A DNA stretch of 64,000 nucleotides from Clostridium chauvoei (GTDB lineage Bacteria; Bacillota; Clostridia; Clostridiales; Clostridiaceae): assembly GCF_002327185.1 (NCBI RefSeq), contig NZ_CP018624.1, forward strand, positions 2,738,660-2,802,659. Direction: 5' to 3'. This document shows, piece after piece, positions 27,472 through 35,168 of this stretch. Every line of letters starts with the position of its first letter. Position 1 is the first letter of the stretch. The notes beneath the pieces were generated by a model. It worked only from the letters and a program-made list of their open reading frames with translations. It made no database searches and was not told the origin of the DNA. Both the position numbers and the translations under genes were made by a program.

Positions 27472-28908
27472 ATGGATTCAGTAAATAATTGTAATGGAGA
27501 ATTAAAAAAAGGATTAAAATCTAGACACCTTAGTATGATTGCTATAGGCGGCTCTATAGGTACAGGTATATTTCTTGCTATGGGTGATACAATTCATCAA
27601 GCAGGTGCTGGTGGTGCATTAATTGCTTATTGCTTAATTGGTATAATGGTATATTTCTTAATTAGTAGCCTAGGTGAAATGGCAACATTTATGCCAGTTT
27701 CCGGTTCATTTGGTACATATGCAACAGAGTTTATCGACCCAGCTGTAGGCTTTGCACTTGGTTGGAACTATTGGTTTAACTGGGCAATAACAATTGCCGC
27801 TGAACTTGTTGCTTCATCTTTAATAATGAAATTTTGGTTCCCTAACATACCTGGTATAATATGGAGCGTTTTATTATTATCAATAATAGTTATGTTAAAT
27901 CTATTATCAACAAAAGCTTATGGTGAATCTGAGTTTTGGTTTGCTAGTATAAAGGTTTGTACAGTTATAGTATTCTTAATAATCGGTGTTTTAAATATCT
28001 TTGGTATAATGAATGGACATGCTGTTGGACTTTCGAACTTTAAATCTGGTGGTGCATTTGTTGGAGGATTTAAGTCTATCTTTATGGTATTCCTATTAGC
28101 AGGTTTTTCATTTCAAGGTACAGAATTAGTAGGTATCGCAGCTGGAGAAAGTGAAAATCCTGAAACTTCAATACCTAAAGCTGTAAATAGTGTCTTTTGG
28201 AGAATATTACTTTTTTATGTAGGTACTATAATAGTAATTGGGGCGTTAATTCCTATAGCTGAAGTAGGTGTTCAAGAAAGTGCTTTCACTCTTGTATTTG
28301 AAAAGGCTGGTATAGCTGGAGCTGCTTCTATTATGAATGCTGTAATATTAAGCTCAGTATTATCTGCAGGTAATTCAGGAATGTACGCTTCAAGTAGAAT
28401 GCTTTATTCAATGGCAAAAGAAGGTATGGCTCCTAAAATCTTTGAAAAAGTAACTTCTAAAGGAGTTCCTGCAAATGCTGTCATCGCAACTACAGTTATT
28501 GCATCAGCTTGTTTTTTAACTGGACTATATGCTGAAGATACTGTTTATGTATGGTTAGTTGGTGCATCTGGGTTAGTAGGCTTTATAGCTTGGATGGGGA
28601 TAGCCCTTTGTCATTATAGATTTAGAAAAGCCTGCGAGGTTCAAAATTTTGATTTAAATAAATTACCTTATAAATCAAAATTCTTCCCATATGGCCCTAT
28701 AATAGCATTAGTATTATGTACTATAGTAATTTTAGGACAAGGTCTTTCATTTATATCTTCAACAGGAATTGATTGGATGGGTCTTTGTTCATCATATATT
28801 GGAATTCCATTATTTGTAGTTTTATTTATAAGCTATAAGATAAAACACAAAACTAAAGTTGTTGATTTAAAAAATGTAGATTTAATGAAATATGCAATAA
28901 AGAAATAA
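27472..28908 (+). CDS. lysP: Lysine-specific amino acid permease
   Basis: A 478-residue APC-superfamily transporter with about 12 membrane helices. The family signature near the start is KSRHLSMIAIGGSIGTGIFLAMG, followed by AGFSFQGTELVGIAAGESENP. It is probably a proton-coupled importer in the cytoplasmic membrane. Lysine as substrate is inferred mainly from the lysine riboswitch directly upstream, and it fits the LysP-like sequence. The frame opens at 27442, but GGAGG at 27460-27464 and seven-base spacing point to the ATG at 27472. It is monocistronic, with a terminator behind it. Confidence 0.92.
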   Translation: MDSVNNCNGELKKGLKSRHLSMIAIGGSIGTGIFLAMGDTIHQAGAGGALIAYCLIGIMVYFLISSLGEMATFMPVSGSFGTYATEFIDPAVGFALGWNYWFNWAITIAAELVASSLIMKFWFPNIPGIIWSVLLLSIIVMLNLLSTKAYGESEFWFASIKVCTVIVFLIIGVLNIFGIMNGHAVGLSNFKSGGAFVGGFKSIFMVFLLAGFSFQGTELVGIAAGESENPETSIPKAVNSVFWRILLFYVGTIIVIGALIPIAEVGVQESAFTLVFEKAGIAGAASIMNAVILSSVLSAGNSGMYASSRMLYSMAKEGMAPKIFEKVTSKGVPANAVIATTVIASACFLTGLYAEDTVYVWLVGASGLVGFIAWMGIALCHYRFRKACEVQNFDLNKLPYKSKFFPYGPIIALVLCTIVILGQGLSFISSTGIDWMGLCSSYIGIPLFVVLFISYKIKHKTKVVDLKNVDLMKYAIKK

Positions 28909-28913
28909 ACTTT

Positions 28914-28949
28914 AAAAATCCTTCTAGATATATCTAGGAGGATTTTTTT
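28914..28949 (+). terminator. Terminator of lysP
   Basis: AAATCCTTCTAGAT-AT-ATCTAGGAGGATTTTTTT, a near-perfect stem just after the stop codon. Confidence 0.92.
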
Positions 28950-28991
28950 GTAATAAATATATCTATCTTTTCATATATTTAAGTACGTTCT

Positions 28992-29708
28992 ATGAATTTA
29001 TGCAAGGAGGGATTTTTTATTTTTATACCAAACTTTTTTAAGGGTAAGAAAAAGAAATCAAAACTACATTTTAAAATCTCTTTTATTCTTCCTCTTATCT
29101 TTATTATTATAGGCATATTCCTTGGATATAAAATTTTTACTAAACCTAAAACACCACCAAAACAGTGGACATTAACTGAAAATGAAAATAAAAATGTAAA
29201 ATTTTTAACCGAAGAAAGTTTAGTAAAGGAAATTAGAGATGTAAATAAAATTATCCCATTAGAAATAGAGCTTTCTGAAACTATTGTTGTTGATAAAAGT
29301 TGGGGAGATTTTGAAGTCTTTAAAAAGATAAAAAGAATTAAATTCTTCGCTAATTGCTCTTATGCTGTAGATCTATCAGCTATTGAAAATAAAGATATAA
29401 CTATCAATAAATTTAAAAATGAAATAACACTATCTCTTCCTAAGCCTAAAGTTTTTAGTGTGGATATTGATGAAGATAAAACTATTTATGAAGAATCCTC
29501 TAATGGACTACTTAGATTTGGAGATATAAAATTAACTTCTGAAGAATTCGGTGTAATTCAAATGGAAGTAGCTAAAACTTTTGAATCTAAAATGAATGAC
29601 CCAGAAATATATAATAAAGCAGTATCTAATACAACAATAGTATTAGAAAAAGTTCTTAACCAGATTGCTAATAACGAAATGAAAGTAACCATAAACTTTA
29701 AAGATTAA
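28992..29708 (+). CDS. DUF4230 membrane-anchored protein
   Basis: Up to 238 residues. After a basic stretch (KGKKKKSK) there is one transmembrane helix (about residues 29-46), then an extracytoplasmic DUF4230 domain rich in beta-strand residues. The function of DUF4230 is unknown. The start is uncertain. The only in-frame ATG (28992) has no ribosome site before it, while a strong AAGGAGGG at 29004-29011 lies inside the frame and points to a non-ATG start near 29019 (ATT, codon 10). It is monocistronic between two terminators. Confidence 0.82.
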   Translation: MNLCKEGFFIFIPNFFKGKKKKSKLHFKISFILPLIFIIIGIFLGYKIFTKPKTPPKQWTLTENENKNVKFLTEESLVKEIRDVNKIIPLEIELSETIVVDKSWGDFEVFKKIKRIKFFANCSYAVDLSAIENKDITINKFKNEITLSLPKPKVFSVDIDEDKTIYEESSNGLLRFGDIKLTSEEFGVIQMEVAKTFESKMNDPEIYNKAVSNTTIVLEKVLNQIANNEMKVTINFKD

Positions 29709-29747
29709 AAAGGATTAAGGAAGTTACTCTTCCTTAGTCCTTTAAAA
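29708..29747. terminator. Bidirectional terminator between DUF4230 gene and bioA
   Basis: AAAAGGATTAAGGAAG-TTACT-CTTCCTTAGTCCTTT, lying between convergent genes and overlapping the bioA 3' end. Confidence 0.88.
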
Positions 29748-31089
29748 ATTTAATCATATATTTATTTAAACTTTCTTTGCAGACTTTAACCATTTCTCTC
29801 ATTTCTTTTTCTTCTATTATATATGGTGGATTAAAATATATACAATTTGCTATAGGTCTTAATATTACTCCTTTTTTAAGAGCAATTTTATATATTTCAT
29901 ATCCAACCCTTTTTTCGCTGTTAAAGGGTTCTTTACTTTCCTTATCTTGTACTAGCTCTATTGCATTTATTAATCCTATATTTCTGATTTCACCTATAAG
30001 AGGATGACCTTCTAGCTCATCTATTAATATATCATTTAACATCTTGCCTTTTTTATTTATCATATCTAAAACATTGTCTTCTTCGAAAATCTTTAGAACT
30101 TCCAATGCAATTGCACAGCCCATAGCATTTCCTGAATAAGTGTGCGAATGTAAAAATGCTTTATACTCACTATAGTCCCCATAAAATGCATTATATAATT
30201 TCTTAGAAGTCATAACTACAGACATAGGCATATACCCTGCTGTTAACCCCTTTGATAAACACATAATATCAGGACTTATTTCAGCATGCTCACACGCAAA
30301 CATTTTACCTGTTCTTCCGTATCCAACGGCTATTTCATCTGCTATTAAATTAATATCATACTTATCACATAACTCTCTTAACTTTTTTAAGTATTTCGTG
30401 GAATAAATCTTCATTCCCGCTGCCCCTTGTACTATTGGCTCTACTATAATTGCTGAAACCTCTTCATTATTACCTTCTATTAATAATCTCATATGTTCAA
30501 AACATTCTGCATCGCAACTACTTCTAATTTCCCCATATGGACATCTATAGCAGTTTGGACCTTTTACTCTATACGTATCAATCATTAATGGTTTATATAC
30601 TTTATTATATATATCTAAATCCCCTACTGATAATGCTCCTAAGGTCTCCCCATGATACGCATCTGTAATAGCAACAAACTTTTGCTTTTTAAATTTTCCT
30701 ATTTGCTGATGATAATGAAAACTCATTTTTAAAGCTATTTCTACTGCTGCTGAACCATTGTCTGCAAAAAACACCTTTTGTAATCTATCTGGAGTAATGT
30801 TTACTAACCTTTCGCTAAGCTCTATCGCTGGTACATTAGAAAAGTTTGCAAAAATAACATGTTCTATCTTATCTATTTGAGCTTTAATTGCGTTATTGAT
30901 TCTTTCATTAGCGTGTCCAAACAAATTGCACCACCAAGAACTGATAGCATCTAAATATCTATTTCCGTATATATCATAAAGATAAACACCTTCTCCTCTT
31001 TCAATAACCATTGGTTTAAGTTCTTCATAATCCTTCATTTGAGAACAAGGATGCCAAATATATTTTAAATCCTTATCTACTAAATTCAT
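29734..31089 (-). CDS. bioA: Adenosylmethionine-8-amino-7-oxononanoate (DAPA) aminotransferase
   Basis: A 451-residue class-III PLP aminotransferase that converts KAPA to DAPA using S-adenosylmethionine as amino donor, the third-last step of biotin synthesis. The PLP lysine is Lys280 in MCLSKGLTAGYMP. The N-terminal HPCSQMKDYEE and SSWWCNLFGH are typical of BioA. It is the last gene of bioY-bioB-bioD-bioA, 12 bases after bioD, and carries a short terminator. No bioF, bioW, bioC or bioH is present here, so KAPA must be made by genes elsewhere or taken up. Confidence 0.96.
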   Translation of the reverse strand: MNLVDKDLKYIWHPCSQMKDYEELKPMVIERGEGVYLYDIYGNRYLDAISSWWCNLFGHANERINNAIKAQIDKIEHVIFANFSNVPAIELSERLVNITPDRLQKVFFADNGSAAVEIALKMSFHYHQQIGKFKKQKFVAITDAYHGETLGALSVGDLDIYNKVYKPLMIDTYRVKGPNCYRCPYGEIRSSCDAECFEHMRLLIEGNNEEVSAIIVEPIVQGAAGMKIYSTKYLKKLRELCDKYDINLIADEIAVGYGRTGKMFACEHAEISPDIMCLSKGLTAGYMPMSVVMTSKKLYNAFYGDYSEYKAFLHSHTYSGNAMGCAIALEVLKIFEEDNVLDMINKKGKMLNDILIDELEGHPLIGEIRNIGLINAIELVQDKESKEPFNSEKRVGYEIYKIALKKGVILRPIANCIYFNPPYIIEEKEMREMVKVCKESLNKYMIKFLKD

Positions 31090-31101
31090 AAATTCTCCCT
31101 A

Positions 31102-31803
31102 TTAATCATTTAATAAACTTATCAACATATCAAAATTTATTAAACTATCCACATCTATTTTTTCTTTTTCCACAAAAGGAATAGTTAATATCCTATCTAT
31201 TCCTGTTAAAACCCTTATAGTCTCTTTATTATCTTTGTGAATAATATTTTGTGGATTATATTCATTTAATATTATTCCTTTAACCTTTATGCCTATGGAT
31301 TCTAAATATTTAATAGTTAAAGTAGTATGATTTATAGTTCCTAGTCCTGCTCTTGCAACAACTATTGTAGATAAACCTAAATACTTTATAATATCTTCTA
31401 ATAAAATAGTTTCTTCATCATTTATCTTTATTGGACATATTGCCCCTCCACTACCTTCAACTATTAACAATTCATATTTATTTTTCATCTTTTGATAGTC
31501 AGCTTTTATTTTTTCAATACTTATATCAACACCTTTAACTCTAGCTGCCAAATGGGGTGAGTAAGCATTTTCTAATGTATATGAAACTAAATTATCATAA
31601 GTTTCCTTTAATCCTGATACCATACAAACATCTTTAGCATCTCCAGGTATTAATTTATTACCTTCTTTTAATGCTCCACTTAATGCTCCCTTAAAATATC
31701 CTGCATCTACTCCGTTATCTCTAAGTGTTTTAACTATTAAAGATGTAACAAAAGTCTTTCCTACATCGGTGTCTGTCCCTGTTATAAATATTGATTTTTC
31801 CAT
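31102..31803 (-). CDS. bioD: Dethiobiotin synthetase
   Basis: A 233-residue ATP-dependent carboxylase that closes the ureido ring of DAPA to give dethiobiotin. The P-loop GTDTDVGKT is at residues 9-17, and the second motif VEGSGGAICPI is at about 115-125. It shares one base with the bioB stop (start at 31803), so translation is coupled. Length and motifs are normal. Confidence 0.96.
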   Translation of the reverse strand: MEKSIFITGTDTDVGKTFVTSLIVKTLRDNGVDAGYFKGALSGALKEGNKLIPGDAKDVCMVSGLKETYDNLVSYTLENAYSPHLAARVKGVDISIEKIKADYQKMKNKYELLIVEGSGGAICPIKINDEETILLEDIIKYLGLSTIVVARAGLGTINHTTLTIKYLESIGIKVKGIILNEYNPQNIIHKDNKETIRVLTGIDRILTIPFVEKEKIDVDSLINFDMLISLLND

Positions 31804-32762
31804 TATTTCACCTTCAATCCTAAAGCTTTAATCATCTTTCTATCATCACAAATTTTATTACCACAAGTAGTTAATAAATTTCCTGTAATTGTTGCATTAG
31901 CTCCTGCTTTAAAAGCCTTATCCCCATTATTATTTAAAAGACTTCTCCCAGCTGCTAATCTTATATTGGCTTTAGGATTTATAAACCTAAACACAGCTAT
32001 GGTTCTAAGTATTTCTTCTTCACTTAAAGCTTCTTGTTTTTCTAAAGGCGTTCCCTTAATTGCCATAAGTGCATTTACTGGAATAGACAATACTTCTAAT
32101 TTCCTTAATTCTATCGCCATATCAATTCTATCTTCTCTACTTTCTCCAAGGCCTATTATTCCACCGGAGCAAATCTCTAATCCTACTTTTTTAGCCTCTT
32201 TAATTGTATTTACTCTTTCATCATAACTATGAGTTGTACATATCTTTTTATAATACCCTCTTGAAGTTTCTAAATTATGATGATATCTTTTAACTCCAAC
32301 CTCAGTAAGTTTTGCTAGAGAATCTTCATTTAAAATTCCATGAGATGCACATAAACTTATATTGCATTCATCATTTAATCTTTTGTAATACCCTACTACC
32401 GACTTAAAATCTTCCCCAACTAAGCCTTTACCTGAAGTTACTATAGAAAATCTATCTACGCCCTCTTTTTCATTTTCCTTCGCTTGAGCTTTTATTTCTT
32501 CATAGGATAATAGTTTATATTCCGTTACTCCAGTTTTAAAGTGAATTGATTGAGCACAGTATGAACAATCCTCAGAACACTTTCCACTTTTTCCGTTTAT
32601 TATTGAACATAAGTCTATCTTACTTCCAGCTAACTTTTCTCTTATTGTATCTGCTGATTTATATAAAACTTCTGCTGGTTCATTATATAATTTTAAAGCT
32701 TCTTCTTTAGTTACTTCATAACCACTTAAAACTCTCTTCATTAACTCACTGCAATATCCCAT
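31803..32762 (-). CDS. bioB: Biotin synthase
   Basis: A 319-residue radical-SAM enzyme that inserts sulfur into dethiobiotin. The 4Fe-4S cluster cysteines are Cys62, Cys66 and Cys69 in KCSEDCSYC. Family motifs YHHNLETSRGYY and the C-terminal GANATITGNLLTTCG are present. It follows the broken bioY by 17 bases and overlaps bioD by one. RBS GGGGGAATAG. Confidence 0.97.
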   Translation of the reverse strand: MGYCSELMKRVLSGYEVTKEEALKLYNEPAEVLYKSADTIREKLAGSKIDLCSIINGKSGKCSEDCSYCAQSIHFKTGVTEYKLLSYEEIKAQAKENEKEGVDRFSIVTSGKGLVGEDFKSVVGYYKRLNDECNISLCASHGILNEDSLAKLTEVGVKRYHHNLETSRGYYKKICTTHSYDERVNTIKEAKKVGLEICSGGIIGLGESREDRIDMAIELRKLEVLSIPVNALMAIKGTPLEKQEALSEEEILRTIAVFRFINPKANIRLAAGRSLLNNNGDKAFKAGANATITGNLLTTCGNKICDDRKMIKALGLKVK

Positions 32763-32779
32763 TTCTATTCCCCCTAAAA

Positions 32780-33336
32780 TTAACTTGCATATCCTAACTT
32801 TCTTAGTAGTGGTACAACTCTAACTCCAACTATTGAAATAATTAAAGTTAATAATAAATCACTTGCTAAACAAGCTATTACCCCAACACTAATTACTTTC
32901 CATGCACTCATTACTTGACCTAAATAGAAATTGTAAATTATATACATATGAATACATCCAAATAAATATACAGCCCCAAGACCTACTAAACATGACATAA
33001 AAATGTTTTTAGTAGTTATCTCTTTTATTTCCTCGGAAATACGCCCTATAATATATGCTGCTACTATAAAACCTATTAAGTAACCAAATGTAGGTTGAAA
33101 TATATATTGTGGCCCTCCCCTCTAGTAAAAACAGGTACTCCTACAAGTCCTATTCCAACATAAAGCACTTGTGCTAACATCCCTCTTTTAGATCCTAATA
33201 ATATTGCACCTAATGCACAAAAGAAATATTGTAATGTAAATGGTACTATTGGCAATGGTATTGTAATAAATGCTCCAATTGCAGTAAGTGCAGCAAACAT
33301 AGCAATTAAAACTAAATCTCTTGTTTTTAAATTCAT
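32780..33336 (-). pseudogene. bioY: BioY biotin transporter S-component, frameshifted
   Basis: BioY is the membrane substrate-binding subunit of the biotin ECF transporter. The N-terminal part (33336 down to about 33118) reads correctly through FTLQYFFCALGAILLG to VGVPVFTRG. A new frame then continues GGPQYIFQPTFGYLIG and so on, to the end at 32780. Adding one G to the four-G run at 33118-33121 restores a single 185-residue frame, the normal BioY length, with about six helices. So one base is missing: a true inactivating mutation, a slippage-prone G tract, or a sequencing error. It is first in the biotin operon, directly behind the BirA operator. Confidence 0.88.
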
Positions 33337-33378
33337 AAATATCCCTCCAATGTATTTTGATTATCAAACTATATTTAG

Positions 33379-33433
33379 ATAATATAGTTATTTTTTGCTA
33401 TTGTCAACCACTTTATTTGCTTAAAGTTTACAA
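33379..33433 (-). promoter_or_regulatory. Biotin operon promoter with BirA-type operator
   Basis: The promoter on the minus strand is TTGACA (33402-33407), 17 bases, TATTAT (33379-33384). The operator is TTGTCAACC (33401-33409), 15 bases, AGTTTACAA (33425-33433), one mismatch in each half from the Firmicute BirA consensus TTGTAAACC-N14-16-GGTTTACAA. One half-site covers the -35 box, so biotin-bound BirA would block RNA polymerase. Confidence 0.88.
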
Positions 33434-33449
33434 TCCTTAAGTTAAATAT

Positions 33450-33480
33450 AAAAAAAGGTGTGATAAAATTTATCACACCT
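33450..33480 (-). terminator. Terminator after the sugar-binding lipoprotein gene
   Basis: AGGTGTGATAAATTTTATCACACCTTTTTTT on the minus strand, an 11-bp perfect stem, 15 bases after the lipoprotein stop. Confidence 0.93.
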
Positions 33481-33495
33481 AATTAACAATTTTCA

Positions 33496-34851
33496 CTATT
33501 TAATTATAGCTGCTCTTAACTTGTCACTAGCTTCTTGTAGTGCTTTTTGCCAATCTGCAACTGTCTTTTCTCCAGTCATTATTGAATCTACTGTTCCAGT
33601 GTAAATATCACCAAAAGTTACACCTTCAACTGGTTCAGTTGCTGCAAATCCACCCATAACTGGCTTAGCTCCGTTTTCGTAAACTTGGAACATTTCAATT
33701 TGTAATGGATCTAAATATTTGCTAGCAATTTCTATTGATCCCTTTACAGGAACAACAGCTTTTGCTTTCTCAGCAATAATAGAAACTGCTTCATCACTAT
33801 ACATATAAGCCATAAAATCTTCTGCTAAATCTTTATTTGCAGCATCTTTTGGAATATACATTTGTTCAAAGAAGTTATAAGAATATTGGTCTCCACCATC
33901 CTTAAATGCTGGATATGCTGTAAATCCCCATTCAAATCCATCTGCTCTTGGAGCATCCTTCATTTCATCTGGTAACCAAGTTCCATTTGGAATAAATAAA
34001 GCTTTATTATCTAAAATTAATTGTTGATTGTTCTTAAATCCTTGATCGTTTGCATTTGCAACAACTGATGGTTCTAAATAGTCTTTAAGCTTAGCTAATG
34101 TATCTAAAGCTAATGTTGCTTTTTCTGAAGTCCAGAAACCTTCTGCATAATTCATTGCATTATCAAATGCTTCTACTCCACCAGCTCCTGCTAATGTTGC
34201 TGCCATCGTACCATCATAATATCCTGCTGTAGGATATGCCCATAAAGAAAGTCCATCCCCTTTAGCTTTATCACCTAAAGCAAACATTCCATCCCAAGTC
34301 TTTGGCACTTCATATCCCTTTTCTTTAAATAATGTTTTATTATAGAATAATCCTGTTGGACTATAGAATAATGGTGCTAAATAAGTTTTTCCATCTCCAT
34401 ATGGATTAGTTGCTGATGTATCTAAGAATCCTGGTAAAATCTTATCTTTTACAGTTACATCTTCACCTGGAACCTTCTTATCTAATACTCCTGATAAATC
34501 ATGTAAGCCTTGTTCTTTAATGAAAGTTTCAGTTAAAGCTTCTTTTCTACCAGTAGCTAAATAAACTAAATCTGGAACATTTCCTGATTGAATTTGAGGA
34601 CGAATAATTTCTTCTAAGTTATTCGCAACTGTTAATTCAACCTTAACCCCTTCATGTTCTTTTTCAAAGTTTGCTTTTAAATCTTCCCAATACTCTTTAC
34701 CATATCCACCCTCAAAAGCAGCTATTTTTAAAACCTTATTTTCCTCTTCTTTACCACTGTCTGTTGTCCCACCATCTTTAGCCCCACAACCTGCTAGAGT
34801 TGAAATTAGCATAAATGAACTTAATAAAAGTGCTATTCTTCTTTTTTTCAT
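33496..34851 (-). CDS. ABC transporter substrate-binding lipoprotein, galacto-N-biose type (inferred)
   Basis: A 451-residue extracellular sugar-binding lipoprotein of the family-1 (carbohydrate) SBP class. The signal peptide ends in the lipobox LAGC at Cys22, so the mature protein is lipid-anchored. Typical segments are NVPDLVYLATGR and a C-terminal YMYSDEAVSIIA. It is the distal gene of the GH112 operon and is expected to bind galacto-N-biose or lacto-N-biose for the two permeases upstream; the ligand is inferred from that context. It has its own promoter with a cre-like site, so it can be expressed independently of the operon promoter cut off by the IS element. Confidence 0.88.
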   Translation of the reverse strand: MKKRRIALLLSSFMLISTLAGCGAKDGGTTDSGKEEENKVLKIAAFEGGYGKEYWEDLKANFEKEHEGVKVELTVANNLEEIIRPQIQSGNVPDLVYLATGRKEALTETFIKEQGLHDLSGVLDKKVPGEDVTVKDKILPGFLDTSATNPYGDGKTYLAPLFYSPTGLFYNKTLFKEKGYEVPKTWDGMFALGDKAKGDGLSLWAYPTAGYYDGTMAATLAGAGGVEAFDNAMNYAEGFWTSEKATLALDTLAKLKDYLEPSVVANANDQGFKNNQQLILDNKALFIPNGTWLPDEMKDAPRADGFEWGFTAYPAFKDGGDQYSYNFFEQMYIPKDAANKDLAEDFMAYMYSDEAVSIIAEKAKAVVPVKGSIEIASKYLDPLQIEMFQVYENGAKPVMGGFAATEPVEGVTFGDIYTGTVDSIMTGEKTVADWQKALQEASDKLRAAIIK

Positions 34852-34899
34852 TTTAATTCTCCTCTCTCCCTTAAATAAGTACCATAATTTTATAGCTTG

Positions 34900-34937
34900 T
34901 CTATATATTAATTTTATTATTTTGTAAACGTTATTTA
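34900..34937 (-). promoter_or_regulatory. Internal promoter with cre-like site before the binding-protein gene
   Basis: On the minus strand, TTTACA (34923-34928), 17 bases, TATAGA (34900-34905). Overlapping the -35, plus-strand 34922-34936 reads TTGTAAACGTTATTT, one mismatch from the CcpA consensus WTGNAANCGNWNNCW. Catabolite repression is therefore possible. The site is inferred from sequence only. Confidence 0.5.
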
Positions 34938-34976
34938 TATAATTTTTTTGCGAAGTATTATAATAATCTTGCTATA

Positions 34977-35132
34977 TTATTGATATCTTTTATTATATAG
35001 GTATAATTCAGAAAGTATTCCTGCTAATCCTATAAACATAACTCCTAATCCTGCATAACCTGCCATGGTATTTCCTTTTACAACTAAAAATATTGAAAGA
35101 AAAAATACTATTGCATAAATTAGTTTTTTCAT
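34977..35132 (-). CDS. 51-residue membrane protein in the GH112 operon
   Basis: A small gene with a strong ribosome site (AAGGAGGGG, eight bases before the ATG) between the GH112 gene and the binding-protein gene. It reads MKKLIYAIVFFLSIFLVVKG, then TMAGYAGLGVMFIGLAGILSELYLYNKRYQ, giving two hydrophobic helices joined by a short glycine-rich turn. The function is unknown. Its position suggests a role with the oligosaccharide transporter, perhaps as an accessory membrane subunit (inference). It is 36 bases after the GH112 stop. Confidence 0.75.
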   Translation of the reverse strand: MKKLIYAIVFFLSIFLVVKGNTMAGYAGLGVMFIGLAGILSELYLYNKRYQ

Positions 35133-35168
35133 AATTTATAACCCCTCCTTAAGGATTTATTATGAACC

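Noticed and set aside
32966-33120. Two separate small membrane genes in place of bioY
   Set aside because: Both halves align to one BioY of normal length when a single base is added; the second piece lacks a ribosome site.
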